Positions 37,210 through 48,135 of a DNA stretch of 64,000 nucleotides are shown piece after piece (within the stretch, counting starts at the first letter, position 1; each line of letters opens with the position of its first letter). The translations under genes were made by a program, and so were the position numbers. Source of the DNA: Vicinamibacterales bacterium (GTDB lineage Bacteria; Acidobacteriota; Vicinamibacteria; Vicinamibacterales; UBA2999); contig JAWKHS010000009.1 in the NCBI GenBank assembly GCA_041394705.1, forward strand, positions 229,234 to 293,233, given 5' to 3'. The notes under the pieces were generated by a model. That model searched no databases and was not told where the DNA came from. It saw nothing but the letters and a program-made list of their open reading frames with translations.

Positions 37210-37833
37210 TCACTCGTGCTTGTGCGGCGGTAGGGGCGCCGGTTGCGCTGGGGCGTCGTCGCCTGCGAGGAAACGGCGCGCCTCTTCTTCTTCGCGGAAG
37301 GCCTGGGGGCTTTTCGGATTCATCGTCTCCATCCGTGCGATGTCGTCTGGCGTCAGCGACGGCAGCTTGCGAATGAAGTGCACCAGACCCCAGCTCCCTC
37401 GTTCGCCCTCGGGCGTTCCCGTGCCCCACGCGGGCATGCCGGTGAGCCGAATCCCATGCTCGATGATCGAGAACAGCTCGCCATCTGAGAGCTGCTGCGT
37501 CCGGCCGGCCCGCATGTCTGGCGCCGGTGGGTAGAAGCTGCGTCCCATCTCGGTGGTGCCGCTACCGTCGTTGGCGTGGCAACTGGCGCAGTGATCGGCG
37601 AAATGCGCGAGCGCCTCGTCGAGCACCTCCGGCGTCGCCGCGACAGGGTTGACCGCGCCGCGCGCGGCGCTGGGCGTCGCGAACCTGCGCATCATGAGCG
37701 CGATCGACGTTTCGATGGCACTGGGCGCAACCCGAGTGCTCAGCCCCCTGCTGGCAATGGCATAGGCGGCTACGCCGCCGCCGACCATCGCAATGCCGAC
37801 GAGCAGCAGGAAGGCGCGGAATACTGCCTTCAT
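37210..37833 (-). CDS. Membrane-anchored c-type cytochrome
   Basis: 207 aa. An N-terminal hydrophobic helix (AFLLLVGIAMVGGGVAAYAIA) anchors or exports it. One haem site CASCH (about 88-92) and a likely distal Met in RLTGMPAWG (cytochrome class I) are present. The C-terminus is His-rich (PPHKHE). It starts at ATG 37833 with GAAAGGG upstream. Position directly before pcoA suggests it takes electrons from copper oxidation or supports that oxidase; that link is inferred. Confidence 0.82.
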   Translation of the reverse strand: MKAVFRAFLLLVGIAMVGGGVAAYAIASRGLSTRVAPSAIETSIALMMRRFATPSAARGAVNPVAATPEVLDEALAHFADHCASCHANDGSGTTEMGRSFYPPAPDMRAGRTQQLSDGELFSIIEHGIRLTGMPAWGTGTPEGERGSWGLVHFIRKLPSLTPDDIARMETMNPKSPQAFREEEEARRFLAGDDAPAQPAPLPPHKHE

Positions 37834-37943
37834 GGGATGAATCCCTTTCTGCAACGCGGTCGAGCACAGACGTGCCGCCGCGGTGACCCTACGACTGACC
37901 TGGAATCAAACGGAGCGCGCGGACGGCGCTCAGGGAAGGACGA

Positions 37944-38500
37944 TCAGATGCGGAGCGCGAGCGGAGCCCTGGTGGGCGATGGCGGTGGGACGGGAGGGCT
38001 CGATGGCACTGCGGCGTAGGCGGCGACACTCGCCTGGAACAGCATCACCGCAGCGGTTGGCGTCAATCCCAACGACTTCCCATTGGTCCGCTCAACGCCG
38101 GCGACGGCCGCGAACGCGACGGGGCCGGCGATGCAGCAGTTGTCGCAGGTGCTGACCAGACGTGCGTGCGAAGGGGCCCGGGGCGACCGGTCCGCGACGC
38201 TTGCTGGGGGCTGCGGCGATGCTTCGGGGCCGTGATGGGCGTGCGGGGATGCCGCAGCTGGCGCCGTCACGGCAGCATGGCCATCATGTCCTTCATGAGC
38301 CAATTCCGTGGCATTTGCCGGCGTCTGGCCACCAAAGCACAGTGCCATGCAGGCAGACAGCACGGCCGGCGAGCCGGACAGCACGACGGCTATCACGACG
38401 CTGGTCAGCCGATGCGCGACGGAACCCACGCCCTGAGTATACGCGCAACTCGGACCGGATGTCTTCACGCCCTCGCACGCCACTGGTGAGTGGCCAGACA

Positions 38501-38501
<1 letters not shown>
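37944..38501 (-). CDS. Small secreted Cys/His-rich protein coupled to the Cu-ATPase
   Basis: 185 aa from an ATG overlapping the ATPase stop (TGATG); a GTG at 38429 would place the signal segment (VVIAVVLSGSPAVLSA) at the true N-terminus. After it come CMALCFGGQ, a His cluster (AHEGHDGHAA, HAHHGPE), then STCDNCCIAG and a C-terminus ending PLALRI. The CxALC block and final PL-x-R[IV] resemble the protein at 61645-62004. No named family recognised. Operon placement and ligand-like residues suggest periplasmic copper binding downstream of the ATPase. Confidence 0.65.
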
Positions 38502-40942
<2,441 letters not shown>

Positions 40943-40963
40943 TCCCTAGCTCCTGCCCCGTGA

Positions 40964-40989
40964 AACGCAGTCGCTGAGAATACATTACA
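40964..40989 (-). promoter_or_regulatory. Candidate ECF promoter of Cu-ATPase 2
   Basis: On the minus strand TGTAATG begins at 40989 and GCGTTT ends near 40963, with 16 nt between TGTAA and GCGTT, exactly as upstream of Cu-ATPase 1 (8941). About 20 nt separate it from the ATG at 40942. Confidence 0.52.
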
Positions 40990-41004
40990 GGGAGCAGCCA
41001 GGCC

Positions 41005-41045
41005 CGTGCGACGTTTCCGGCGCGAGTGGTCGGAAACGCCGCACG
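41005..41045 (-). terminator. Strong hairpin after the YHS gene
   Basis: CGTGCG-A-CGTTTCC pairs with GGAAACG-C-CGCACG around a 13-nt loop: 13 Watson-Crick pairs with one internal non-matching position on the plus strand (G-U on the minus-strand RNA). It starts 10 nt past the YHS stop on the minus strand. The T-run is poor, so it may act as a terminator or RNA-processing structure separating YHS from the ATPase transcript. Confidence 0.5.
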
Positions 41046-41055
41046 GCGTACGTGC

Positions 41056-41199
41056 TCACTTTGCGTACTGCGCGGGATTCGCGTCGAATTTCGCCTTGCA
41101 CCCCTTCGAGCAGAAGTAATACGTCTTACCGTTGTGCTGGGTCGTGCCCGCCGCCTTGGCTGGGTCGACCTGCATCCCACACACCACGTCCGTTTCCAT
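41056..41199 (-). CDS. Stand-alone YHS-domain metal-binding protein, 47 aa
   Basis: Short gene: it starts METDVVCGMQVDPAKAAG and continues with HNGKTYYFCSKGCKAKFDA. It is a complete YHS domain with the CGM and FCSxxC cysteines. GGAGG lies 7 nt before the ATG. The same module forms the N-terminus of the adjacent Cu-ATPase (VCGMTI, YHFCSQSC). A soluble Cu(+) chaperone delivering to that ATPase is the natural inference. It has its own candidate ECF promoter and a downstream hairpin. Confidence 0.88.
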   Translation of the reverse strand: METDVVCGMQVDPAKAAGTTQHNGKTYYFCSKGCKAKFDANPAQYAK

Positions 41200-41233
41200 C
41201 TTCAACCTCCTGGAATGCGGCCTCCCGGGTGCT

Positions 41234-41259
41234 AACGCACGATGGCTGCCGTCGTTACA
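41234..41259 (-). promoter_or_regulatory. Candidate ECF promoter of the YHS gene
   Basis: On the minus strand TGTAACG starts at 41259 and GCGTTAG follows after the same 16-nt spacing seen before both Cu-ATPases; 34 nt to the ATG at 41199. Best match is to the 8941 site: both read GTGTAA-N14-GTGCGTTA. Confidence 0.55.
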
Positions 41260-41310
41260 CCTGTCCCCCGCCGCCCGCCTCGGCCCGGCTGGGGTGACGC
41301 TTTGCCATAG

Positions 41311-41961
41311 TCACCGACACTGCCCGTACCACTGGCAGAGCCAAGTCTCCATCAGCGCGATCTCCGCCGACTGCGTTGTAATGATGGTCTGGCAGAGCTC
41401 GCGCAGTTCCGCGTGATAGGCCTTGTCAAGGCAGTGCTGCCCTTCTTTGATTGCCTTTTCGTGATGCTTGATCATCATTTCCATGAAGGCGATCTCGAAC
41501 TCGGCGCCGCTCAACGCGGCGAGTCGCTCCATCATCTGCTGGTCACCGGGCTTCATCACCGGTTGGTAGGTGATCCCGTACCAGTCCTGGAGCCAGGCCT
41601 GCATCTCTTCGATCTCCGCCATCTGCGCCGTCCGGATGCTCTCGCACAGTGAGCGCAGCTCGGCATGAATCGCCTTAGCGATGCACATCTCCGCCATCAT
41701 GACCGCCATCTGATGGTGGTCGATCATGTTGGTCATGAACTTGATCTCGAAGTTCGAGGCTGAGGAGTCTGGCGCCGGGGCGCTGGCGATGGTGACGCCA
41801 CCGGTAGCCGCGCCCGTTGCGGAACTCCCAGGCACTGACGCTGGCGGCGCCGAGCTCAGCGTTGAGGGCGCGGTAGGTGACTCCGGCTGGCCGGAACACG
41901 CTGCGAGCATCGCCGCGAAACCGACGACGTACACCAGGCGAAGGTGTCGATGGATGGTCAT
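41311..41961 (-). CDS. DUF305 lipoprotein with tandem DUF305 repeats
   Basis: 216 aa. Lipobox MLAACSGQ (Cys22) after a short hydrophobic signal; Ser/Ala/Pro linker; then two repeats: FEIKFMTNMIDHHQMAVMMA to EIEEMQAWLQDWYG, and FEIAFMEMMIKHHEKAIKEG to EIALMETWLCQWYG. Each has the HH pair and Glu/Met positions of the DUF305 ferritin-like fold, so it could bind metal at two sites. Anchored at the membrane, probably lipidated via the Lgt pathway encoded in this island. Gap to the Csp gene is 25 nt, same strand. Confidence 0.87.
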   Translation of the reverse strand: MTIHRHLRLVYVVGFAAMLAACSGQPESPTAPSTLSSAPPASVPGSSATGAATGGVTIASAPAPDSSASNFEIKFMTNMIDHHQMAVMMAEMCIAKAIHAELRSLCESIRTAQMAEIEEMQAWLQDWYGITYQPVMKPGDQQMMERLAALSGAEFEIAFMEMMIKHHEKAIKEGQHCLDKAYHAELRELCQTIITTQSAEIALMETWLCQWYGQCR

Positions 41962-41986
41962 TTTTGTCCTCCGTCCTGCAGCGACA

Positions 41987-42340
41987 TCACGCGCGCGACC
42001 GGGTTGCGGCCATCTCGCGACATGCCTCCGCGCAACGCCGACAGACGTCCGCGCAGTGCTTCATCATGTCGTCATCGAACCGGTCACAGTCCTCGGCGCA
42101 TGCCTGGCACACGTCCGCACAGACTTCGCAGGTGCGGGTGTGATACGGGGATCCCAGCAGCATGAATCGTGCACTAGTGCCGCAGATCTCGGCGCACACC
42201 ATGAGCATGCGAATGTGTTCCGCGTCGGCGTGTTCTCCGCCCTTTTCCAGACAGTGGGTGATCACGTCGAGACAGGTTTCCTGGCAGGTCTGACATCGAT
42301 CGATACACTCCCGCATCTCGTCGCTCGTGTGATGTGGCAT
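41987..42340 (-). CDS. Four-helix-bundle copper-storage protein (Csp/DUF326-like)
   Basis: 117 aa, cytosolic, no signal. Cys-rich helices: CIDRCQTCQETCLDVITHC, then MVCAEICGTSARFML, CEVCADVCQACAEDC and CADVCRRCAEAC. Repeating CxxxC/CxxC along amphipathic helices is the Csp pattern, which can hold many Cu(+) ions inside the bundle. GAGGAG lies before the ATG at 42340; the 99 residues encoded upstream in frame look non-coding. It begins the array Csp - DUF305 - YHS - Cu-ATPase. Confidence 0.92.
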   Translation of the reverse strand: MPHHTSDEMRECIDRCQTCQETCLDVITHCLEKGGEHADAEHIRMLMVCAEICGTSARFMLLGSPYHTRTCEVCADVCQACAEDCDRFDDDMMKHCADVCRRCAEACREMAATRSRA

Positions 42341-42880
42341 GGCTGTTTTCTCCTCGTGGGAACTACCAAGACAGCGAAAGCGTGCGCCCACGCACGGACG
42401 CGCTCGCCCGATGCAGGACGGGCGGCGGCTGTGCGCCCACGTCCTCGAGGTACTCATCCGAGATGGCAATGCGACGGGCGGGCCGGGCCTGGTGGACTGG
42501 AAAGATCCGCGAGGGGCTAGCTCGCTTGATCGGCTCGCGCCCTGCGCTCGGGGCTTACGGCTCGGTTGGCTGGTCGAGGACACCCGCTGTGCGACATGCA
42601 CGAACAACACACTGTCCGTCATTGCTACTGTCGGCATCGGAATTTTCTAGAGCAAAAGGCAGGCAGTCACACTCCTTCAGAAAGCACGTCAGCACGGCTC
42701 TTTCAACGTGAGAACGCTTCGTCGACTCGTTGCGACCAGAGTCCACTCCGTGGCCGCAGGTTCCCCTTCCGGCGACTATGCAACTTGAGATCCACGTCCG
42801 CGTCCTCTCCTTACCGTCTGTAGAGGAAGATAGGCAGGGCCTTCGTCGAATTGCTGCATAGATTGGTAAGGCGGCGTTAC
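42341..42880. other. 540-nt gap without a supportable gene
   Basis: Between the CorE-like sigma gene and the Csp gene, both on the minus strand. Open frames here have no family signal, poor starts and shadow-like Arg/Pro composition. It presumably holds the Csp promoter; the TGTAA/GCGTT element was not found in it. Confidence 0.5.
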
Positions 42881-43468
42881 CTAATGAGTCGCGCGGTGCG
42901 ACCCGCACGAACAGTCGAGGCAGCCGTGTTCCGCGCAGGTGCCACACGACGCCGTCACCTCTTTCCGCAGCGCTTCTCGCGCCCGGAAGAGCCGGACGCC
43001 GGCATTCGAAGCCGTCAGCCCGGCCGCCTCGGCGAAGGCCTTGACGGGGGTCTCCTCGACGTCGACGGCCCGGAGGACCTCGGCGTACTCCGGTTTCAAG
43101 GTGTTCGCCAGCCGGCCCACGCACGCGCAGATCTCCCGGTGGAACTCCTCGTCGGGCTGAGCCGCATCGGCCAGTTCCTGCGTAAACGCGGCCAACGCCC
43201 GCTCCTCGGCGCCGTTGCGACGGTGGCGGTCAATCGCGGCATTCCGGAGGACCTTGTAGAACCACGGCACCAGCGCCTCGTCAGGCAGATCCGACAGCCG
43301 GTCCAGGTTTCGCGTGAAGGCGTCCTGCAGGAGGTCTTCGGCCAGGGCACGGTCACCGACGCGGCGCTCAAGGAATCCCAGGAAGGCCCGGTGGTTCTCG
43401 ACGAGCACATTCGCCACTCGGGCACGGTCGTCGGTCGAATCCGGCTCAGCGGTGCGCAGATCGGTCAT
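42881..43468 (-). CDS. Second CorE-like ECF sigma factor
   Basis: 195 aa. Region 2 about 30-95 (AEDLLQDAFTRNL, WFYKVLRNAAIDRHRR), region 4 about 120-172. Linker CxC in EICACVGRLANTLKPEYAE, and C-terminal Cys175, Cys178, His181, Cys183, Cys186, Cys188 (CGTCAEHGCLDCSC). It is the island counterpart of the factor at 8335-8886, sharing the whole metal-sensing layout (CorE/ECF44 type). No anti-sigma gene adjoins. Likely regulon: the copper genes just downstream. The ATG at 43468 follows an upstream in-frame extension judged non-coding. Confidence 0.88.
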   Translation of the reverse strand: MTDLRTAEPDSTDDRARVANVLVENHRAFLGFLERRVGDRALAEDLLQDAFTRNLDRLSDLPDEALVPWFYKVLRNAAIDRHRRNGAEERALAAFTQELADAAQPDEEFHREICACVGRLANTLKPEYAEVLRAVDVEETPVKAFAEAAGLTASNAGVRLFRAREALRKEVTASCGTCAEHGCLDCSCGSHRATH

Positions 43469-43541
43469 ACGGGCAGTATAGGCACCGGCCGCCCACCTGG
43501 CTGACAACTCGGCCGTCCGGCTCGCCTATCATGGACAGCTT

Positions 43542-44802
43542 ATGAAGCCTCTGATGCTGGCGGTCGCCCTTTCCGCGGGGTTCGGGGCGGTATCGGCGAC
43601 GCAGATGCCCACCGCCACCTGGGCCGACTGGCGGCCCACGATCACCCCGGTGACAGCGCCGTCAGGCGCAAACAGCGCCCAGCCGCAGATGACCGTCTCG
43701 CCTCGCGGCATCCTCCTCAGCTGGATCGAACGAGCCGGCACACGGGCCACGCTCAAGTTCGCCGAGCGCACCCCCAGCGGGTGGTCGCCCGCGACCACCG
43801 CCGCGGCCGGAGACGACTGGTTCGTCAACTGGGCGGACGTGCCATCGGTCCTGCGCCTCGACGACGGATCGCTGGCGGCGCATTGGCTGCAGAAGAGCGG
43901 CACCGAGACCTATGCCTACGACGTCCGCCTGGCACACTCCGGGGACGACGGGCGCACGTGGTCGGCGTCGTTCACGCCGCATCACGACGGCACCAAGCGT
44001 GAGCACGGCTTCGCCTCCCTCTTCCAGATGCCCGGCGCCGGACTCGGCCTCATCTGGCTGGACGGCCGCGCGATGGGATCGGCCGAGGGTCACGATGCGC
44101 ACGGGGCCACCGAAGGCGCAATGAGCGTCCGCTACGGCACCTTCGACCGCGCGTGGAAACAGACGAGCGAGATGCCAGTCGACCTGCGCGTGTGCGAGTG
44201 CTGCCCGACCACCGCGGCGATGACGAGCGAAGGTCCGGTTGTCGCCTATCGCAACCGGACCCGAAGACGAGATTCGCGACATCTACGTCTCGCGCCTCGA
44301 GAACGGGAAGTGGACCGACGGCAAGCCCGTCCACAACGACAACTGGAAGATCGCCGCCTGCCCCGTGAACGGGCCAACGCTGAGTGCGCGTGAACGCGAC
44401 GTGGTCCTCGCCTGGTTCACGGTCAAGGACGACGTCGGCCACGCCTACGCCGCGTTCTCCTCGGACGCGGGCCGCACCTTCGGCACGCCGATTCGCCTGG
44501 ACGAGACGAGCGCGCTCGGACGAGTCGATGTCGCGCTGCTGCCGGACGGGTCGGCGCTGGCCACGTGGATCGAGTTCGCCGAGCAGCAGTCGTCGTTCTC
44601 GATGCGCCGTGTGGAACCGTCCGGCCGCACCTCGGCGAGGACCGCGGTCACCGCCATCGCTGGAGCCAGAGCGAGCGGCTATCCCCGCATCGCGTTCGAT
44701 CGAAACGAAGTCGTGTTCGCCTGGACGGAGAATCAGGCGGGTCAGTCCGTCGTGAAAACGGCGGCAGCACAGCTGCCGGCCGCGGCGGGTTCAGCCCAAT
44801 AG
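43542..44802 (+). pseudogene. Sialidase/BNR-like exported protein with single-base frameshift
   Basis: The first frame (43542 to about 44257) starts with a signal peptide (LMLAVALSAGFGAVSATQ) and has beta-propeller repeats such as LAHSGDDGRTWSASFTPHH and LGLIWLDGRAMG. At GTCGCCTATCGCAACCGGAC the meaning switches frame: the continuation DEIRDIYVSRLENGKWTDG and FSSDAGRTFGTPIRLDE is in the +1 frame to 44802. Removing one base in the ACCCG run at about 44258-44262 joins them as YRNRTEDEIRDIY. It is either a recent pseudogene or a sequencing error. Without the shift the protein would be about 419 aa. Confidence 0.75.
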
Positions 44803-44803
44803 G

Positions 44804-45280
44804 TCACACCAGGCGACCAGTAGGGTCACTCGGCAGCAGGCGCCTCGGCCGTGCGCGAGCCAGCCACGCCGTGATGACGGGCAGAATCGTCATCTGCGCC
44901 ACCGGCCAGAGCCCGACATCTACGATCGGCACGATGGGCATGAGCGCGTTGTAGGTCCATCTCCCATCGGCTAACGCCACGCGTTCCACTGCGACGGCAC
45001 TGACAGCGCCAATCGCGGCGACCGTCGGAAGGCGCCACGCGGAATCTGGGCGTTGGATCGCACCCGCCACGCTGGTCCACAGGGCCAGCGTCCAGAGCGC
45101 GTCGGTCCCGGCCATCGGCAGGCAGTGTCGCAGGCGGTACAGAAACGGCCCCGTGGATTCTACGTACGCCGCAGCGTGGGTCGCCTCCCAGATCCAGTTG
45201 AGAAAGAACGCGACGACGAGGATCCGTAAGGCCTGCACGACCACGTCGCGCCGGCGTCGGCCGCTGTCTGGAATCGCCAC
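44804..45280 (-). CDS. Polytopic membrane protein of unknown function
   Basis: 158 aa from a GTG at 45280 with GAGGGGT 8 nt upstream; a TTG at 45298 is an alternative. Four or five hydrophobic segments are visible (ALRILVVAFFLNWIWEA; GTDALWTLALWTSVAGAI; VAAIGAVSAVAVERVAL; PIVDVGLWPVAQMTILPVI). Conserved-looking polar residues are WEATHAAAY and WTYNALMP. No family recognised. It starts 7 nt after the multicopper oxidase stop and is the last gene of that minus-strand run. Confidence 0.65.
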   Translation of the reverse strand: MAIPDSGRRRRDVVVQALRILVVAFFLNWIWEATHAAAYVESTGPFLYRLRHCLPMAGTDALWTLALWTSVAGAIQRPDSAWRLPTVAAIGAVSAVAVERVALADGRWTYNALMPIVPIVDVGLWPVAQMTILPVITAWLARARPRRLLPSDPTGRLV

Positions 45281-45287
45281 GACGCGG

Positions 45288-46736
45288 TCACCCCTCAATC
45301 TGCATGGTCGACATCATGCCCAGGTCTTCGTGGTCGAGGATGTGACAGTGCTGAACCGTTGCGCCGACGAAGTCGGTGAATCGGATCCGAATCCGCTCCC
45401 GCCGGCGCGCGGGTACCACGATGCCGTCGAGCCAAGCCGGTTCTGGCTGACCATCCGCCCCAATCCGCTGGAAGGGGTTGGTATGCACATGCATCGGGTG
45501 ATCCATGTCGGTGTTGTTGATGTACTCCCACTCCTCGATGTCGCCCAGGCGAACGCGGTCATCGATTCGCAGGTGGTCGAACTCACGTCCGTTGATTCGG
45601 AAGCGCATCCCCATGCCGCGGCCACGCACCATCCCCATGGTCTCGGACAGCACGAACGTGCGGCGCGCGCGTGCCGCCGGCAGATGTTCCACCTCGCCCA
45701 GCGCCTGCGGCACCTGCCGTTGTGACTCGGCACGCCCCTCGTAGACCACAGACGCAATCTCGAACGCGGTGCGCGCTCCCAACGTACCGCCCATCATGCC
45801 GGCCGAGCCCCGGTTGTAGGGAAGATTCATCAGCCGATAGACGCCAGTCTCCCTGCTGCCCAGAATCAGAACGTCTCGCCGCTCCCCCGGCGCCACCAGG
45901 AGATCGTCAACCCGCTGCGGTGTGGCCAGGCTGCCCCCATCGGTCGCGATGAGGTGCATCGCGTGGCCTTCGAGGGACAGCCGGTAGAAGCGCGACGCCG
46001 AGGCGTTGAGGAACCGAAGCCGAAGCGCGCCCTCCTGCTCGATGGCGTATCGCGGCCGGGACTGGCCGCTGACGGTCACAAGTGCTCCCTCGCGCCCGCC
46101 CATCAGTGCTGCCATGCCGGGGTCGATCGGTCGACCTGTCCAGTCGAGTTCGAAGTCCTGCAGCACGAGCACGTGCTCGCGCGCCGCCGACACGTCGGGC
46201 ACCGCGTCGAGCCCGCCTCGAATGATCAGTGGGGCGGCGAGGCCCAGCGCGACCTGGCGCGCCACCGACCCGTGCAGGTGAGGGTGCAACCAGAACAGGC
46301 CAGCGGGATGCTGCTCGGGAACACGAAACGCATACGACGCGACCTCGCCCGGCGCGATCTCTCGGAAGATGTTGTCGGCCACGCCGTCGGGCGCCACGTG
46401 CAGGCCATGGAAGTGGAGGTTGGTCGGCTCCTCCAGCTGATTCACCAAGCGAATCCGGAGTTCGTCGCCGGGCGCCATCTCCAGAAGGGGCCCTGGCACC
46501 TGGCCGTTGTAGGACCACAGCCGAGCGCGTTCGCCGGCAAGGTCTACCCAGTCGTCACTCGCGACCAACTCGACGTCGAGGCGTCCACCAGCGCTTACCA
46601 GACGTGCGTCCCTCCCCGCGGATTCGGTACGGCTGCGCAACGGCGCCCCAGCCAGCCGCGGGAGACCGCGACCGGCCAGATAGCTGGCACCGACGGCTGC
46701 TCCAACCCCCACAAAGGCTCTGCGTGTGACGAACAT
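45288..46736 (-). CDS. Multicopper oxidase, three-domain laccase-like
   Basis: 482 aa. Tat-like N-terminus (VTRRAFVGVGAAVGASYLA). Copper ligands: LHFHGLHV, FWLHPHLHGS, HPMHVHTNPF and the C-terminal VQHCHILDHEDLGMM, so type 1, 2 and 3 sites are complete. It is shorter than PcoA and lacks the Met/His-rich insert, nearer to CueO/SufI-like or small laccase-type enzymes. A Met-rich stretch (MGMVRGRGMGMRF) lies before the third domain. Starts 4 nt after the AAA protein. Confidence 0.9.
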   Translation of the reverse strand: MFVTRRAFVGVGAAVGASYLAGRGLPRLAGAPLRSRTESAGRDARLVSAGGRLDVELVASDDWVDLAGERARLWSYNGQVPGPLLEMAPGDELRIRLVNQLEEPTNLHFHGLHVAPDGVADNIFREIAPGEVASYAFRVPEQHPAGLFWLHPHLHGSVARQVALGLAAPLIIRGGLDAVPDVSAAREHVLVLQDFELDWTGRPIDPGMAALMGGREGALVTVSGQSRPRYAIEQEGALRLRFLNASASRFYRLSLEGHAMHLIATDGGSLATPQRVDDLLVAPGERRDVLILGSRETGVYRLMNLPYNRGSAGMMGGTLGARTAFEIASVVYEGRAESQRQVPQALGEVEHLPAARARRTFVLSETMGMVRGRGMGMRFRINGREFDHLRIDDRVRLGDIEEWEYINNTDMDHPMHVHTNPFQRIGADGQPEPAWLDGIVVPARRRERIRIRFTDFVGATVQHCHILDHEDLGMMSTMQIEG

Positions 46737-46740
46737 ACGA

Positions 46741-47421
46741 CTACCACTCCTCACGATCCCGGGGTTGCTTGCTTGACAGATGCTGATGTGCGCGGTCACG
46801 AACGGACGGGACTTCGTGACCGCGGCAACACTCCGGCAGCTCACCGCGCAGGACATCCAGTGCGCGCGCCGCCTTGTCCAGGAAATCCGCCGACGACTCG
46901 ATGAGCCACCGCCTGGGATGGCCGTCCCAGGCTTGCAGGATGAGCGCATCCACTTCGCCTGCCCGTGCAGCCGACTCAGTCCGGAGCGGATTCTGGTGGT
47001 TGTAGCCGAGCTCGGCCGTCGGGGTTCGCAAGTGGATGACGGCGTCGTATCGAGCGCGTTCCACGTCGCGGCTGGTGCCGAGCGCCCCCCAGTAGTCTTC
47101 GGCGGGACCGGGCCAGTACGCCAACCCGTCGAGGATGCCGCGATCGCACAGCACTATCGCCGGATTGTGGCTGTCGCCCGTGATCTCCAACTGCCGTTGG
47201 ACGTGGTAAATCGCTCGCTGCGCCGCGCGCTGACATTCACGGTCGTCATGCCGCGGAAACCCGCCGCCGAACACGATGCTCGCCGCCTCCGGCAGCACCC
47301 TGACGTGAGCGCAGAACGACTGGCGGATCAACTCGAGGAGCGCCGTCTTGCCGGCGCCTGGTCCGCCAGTCAGCACAATGCGCCGCCGTTCATGGGCGTT
47401 GCTACATTCACAGGTGGTCAT
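46741..47421 (-). CDS. AAA_28-type P-loop NTPase
   Basis: 226 aa soluble protein. Walker A GGPGAGKT (19-26), catalytic Asp-rich loop CDRGILDGLAYWPG, and AVIHLRTP followed by NPLRTESA as in AAA_28 ATP-binding proteins related to nucleoside kinases. N-terminal MTTCECSNAHE and C-terminal CCRGHE give it several Cys/His. Starts 65 nt after the methyltransferase and ends 4 nt before the oxidase start. Substrate unknown. Confidence 0.8.
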   Translation of the reverse strand: MTTCECSNAHERRRIVLTGGPGAGKTALLELIRQSFCAHVRVLPEAASIVFGGGFPRHDDRECQRAAQRAIYHVQRQLEITGDSHNPAIVLCDRGILDGLAYWPGPAEDYWGALGTSRDVERARYDAVIHLRTPTAELGYNHQNPLRTESAARAGEVDALILQAWDGHPRRWLIESSADFLDKAARALDVLRGELPECCRGHEVPSVRDRAHQHLSSKQPRDREEW

Positions 47422-47486
47422 GGCTTCTCCGCGGTCGCAGGCGAACCTCTCAACCCTTGGGCACTCCGCTGGGCCTTCCTCATGGG

Positions 47487-48131
47487 TCAGGGGTGGGCCA
47501 CGACGAGCTTGAGCACGTCCGACATCAGGTTCTCTTCGCGCTCGACGACGAAGCCCGCCGCGCGGATGGTCTCCATCGTTCGCCGGTTGATGTGTGGGCC
47601 ACGCCGGGACACGAACGGATCGAGCCAGTCGAACAGCGCCGCCAGCCACGGTGCCCCGGGTCGCACATGCTCCAGGAATAGAGCCCGGCCTCCCGCACGC
47701 AGCACACGACGTATCTCCTGCAGGCCCTTCAGCGCGTCGGGCACTGAACAGAAGACGCACGTCGATACGACCGTGTCGAAGGTCTCGGACGGCCACGCGA
47801 GTTCTTGGACATCCATGAGCGCCAGGCGGACGTTGGCGCGCGGCGGTCGACGCTGAGCGCGCTCCAGCATCCGCGGGCTGAAGTCGATGGCGTCCACCTG
47901 CACGGCATCGGGATAGAGGGACAGGTTGCGACCGGTGCCCACTCCCACCTCGAGCACCCGTGCTCCGTCGACTTCGGCGATGAGCCGACTGCGATAGCGA
48001 TCCATCGCCATCACCTCCATCGGCCAGGTCATGATGTCGTAGTGTCGAGCGGTGCGGTCGTATCGCGCGCGAACGAGCGCACTCTCGGTTTGCGGCGCCT
48101 GTTGCTCGATGTTCGATTCGTTTGTCGCCAT
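47487..48131 (-). CDS. Class I SAM-dependent methyltransferase (UbiE-like)
   Basis: 214 aa. SAM-binding motif I VLEVGVGTGRN (59-69), motif II VDAIDFSPRML, post-motif FDTVVSTCVFCSVPDALKGL and LRAGGRALFLEHVRPG. It has the Methyltransf_11/UbiE layout. Many such enzymes act on quinones or small acids; arsenite-type Cys motifs are absent. Starts 4 nt after the upstream gene in the same minus-strand run. Confidence 0.87.
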   Translation of the reverse strand: MATNESNIEQQAPQTESALVRARYDRTARHYDIMTWPMEVMAMDRYRSRLIAEVDGARVLEVGVGTGRNLSLYPDAVQVDAIDFSPRMLERAQRRPPRANVRLALMDVQELAWPSETFDTVVSTCVFCSVPDALKGLQEIRRVLRAGGRALFLEHVRPGAPWLAALFDWLDPFVSRRGPHINRRTMETIRAAGFVVEREENLMSDVLKLVVAHP

Positions 48132-48135
48132 GGCG

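Noticed and set aside
42710..42760. CAACG...GCGTT upstream of Csp as a promoter element
   Set aside because: The -35-like part does not match TGTAA and the spacing is 12 nt, not 16.
42341..42880. Small genes in the gap between the sigma factor and Csp
   Set aside because: Frames on both strands were read; those with plausible composition lack a usable start codon or have no homology-like pattern.
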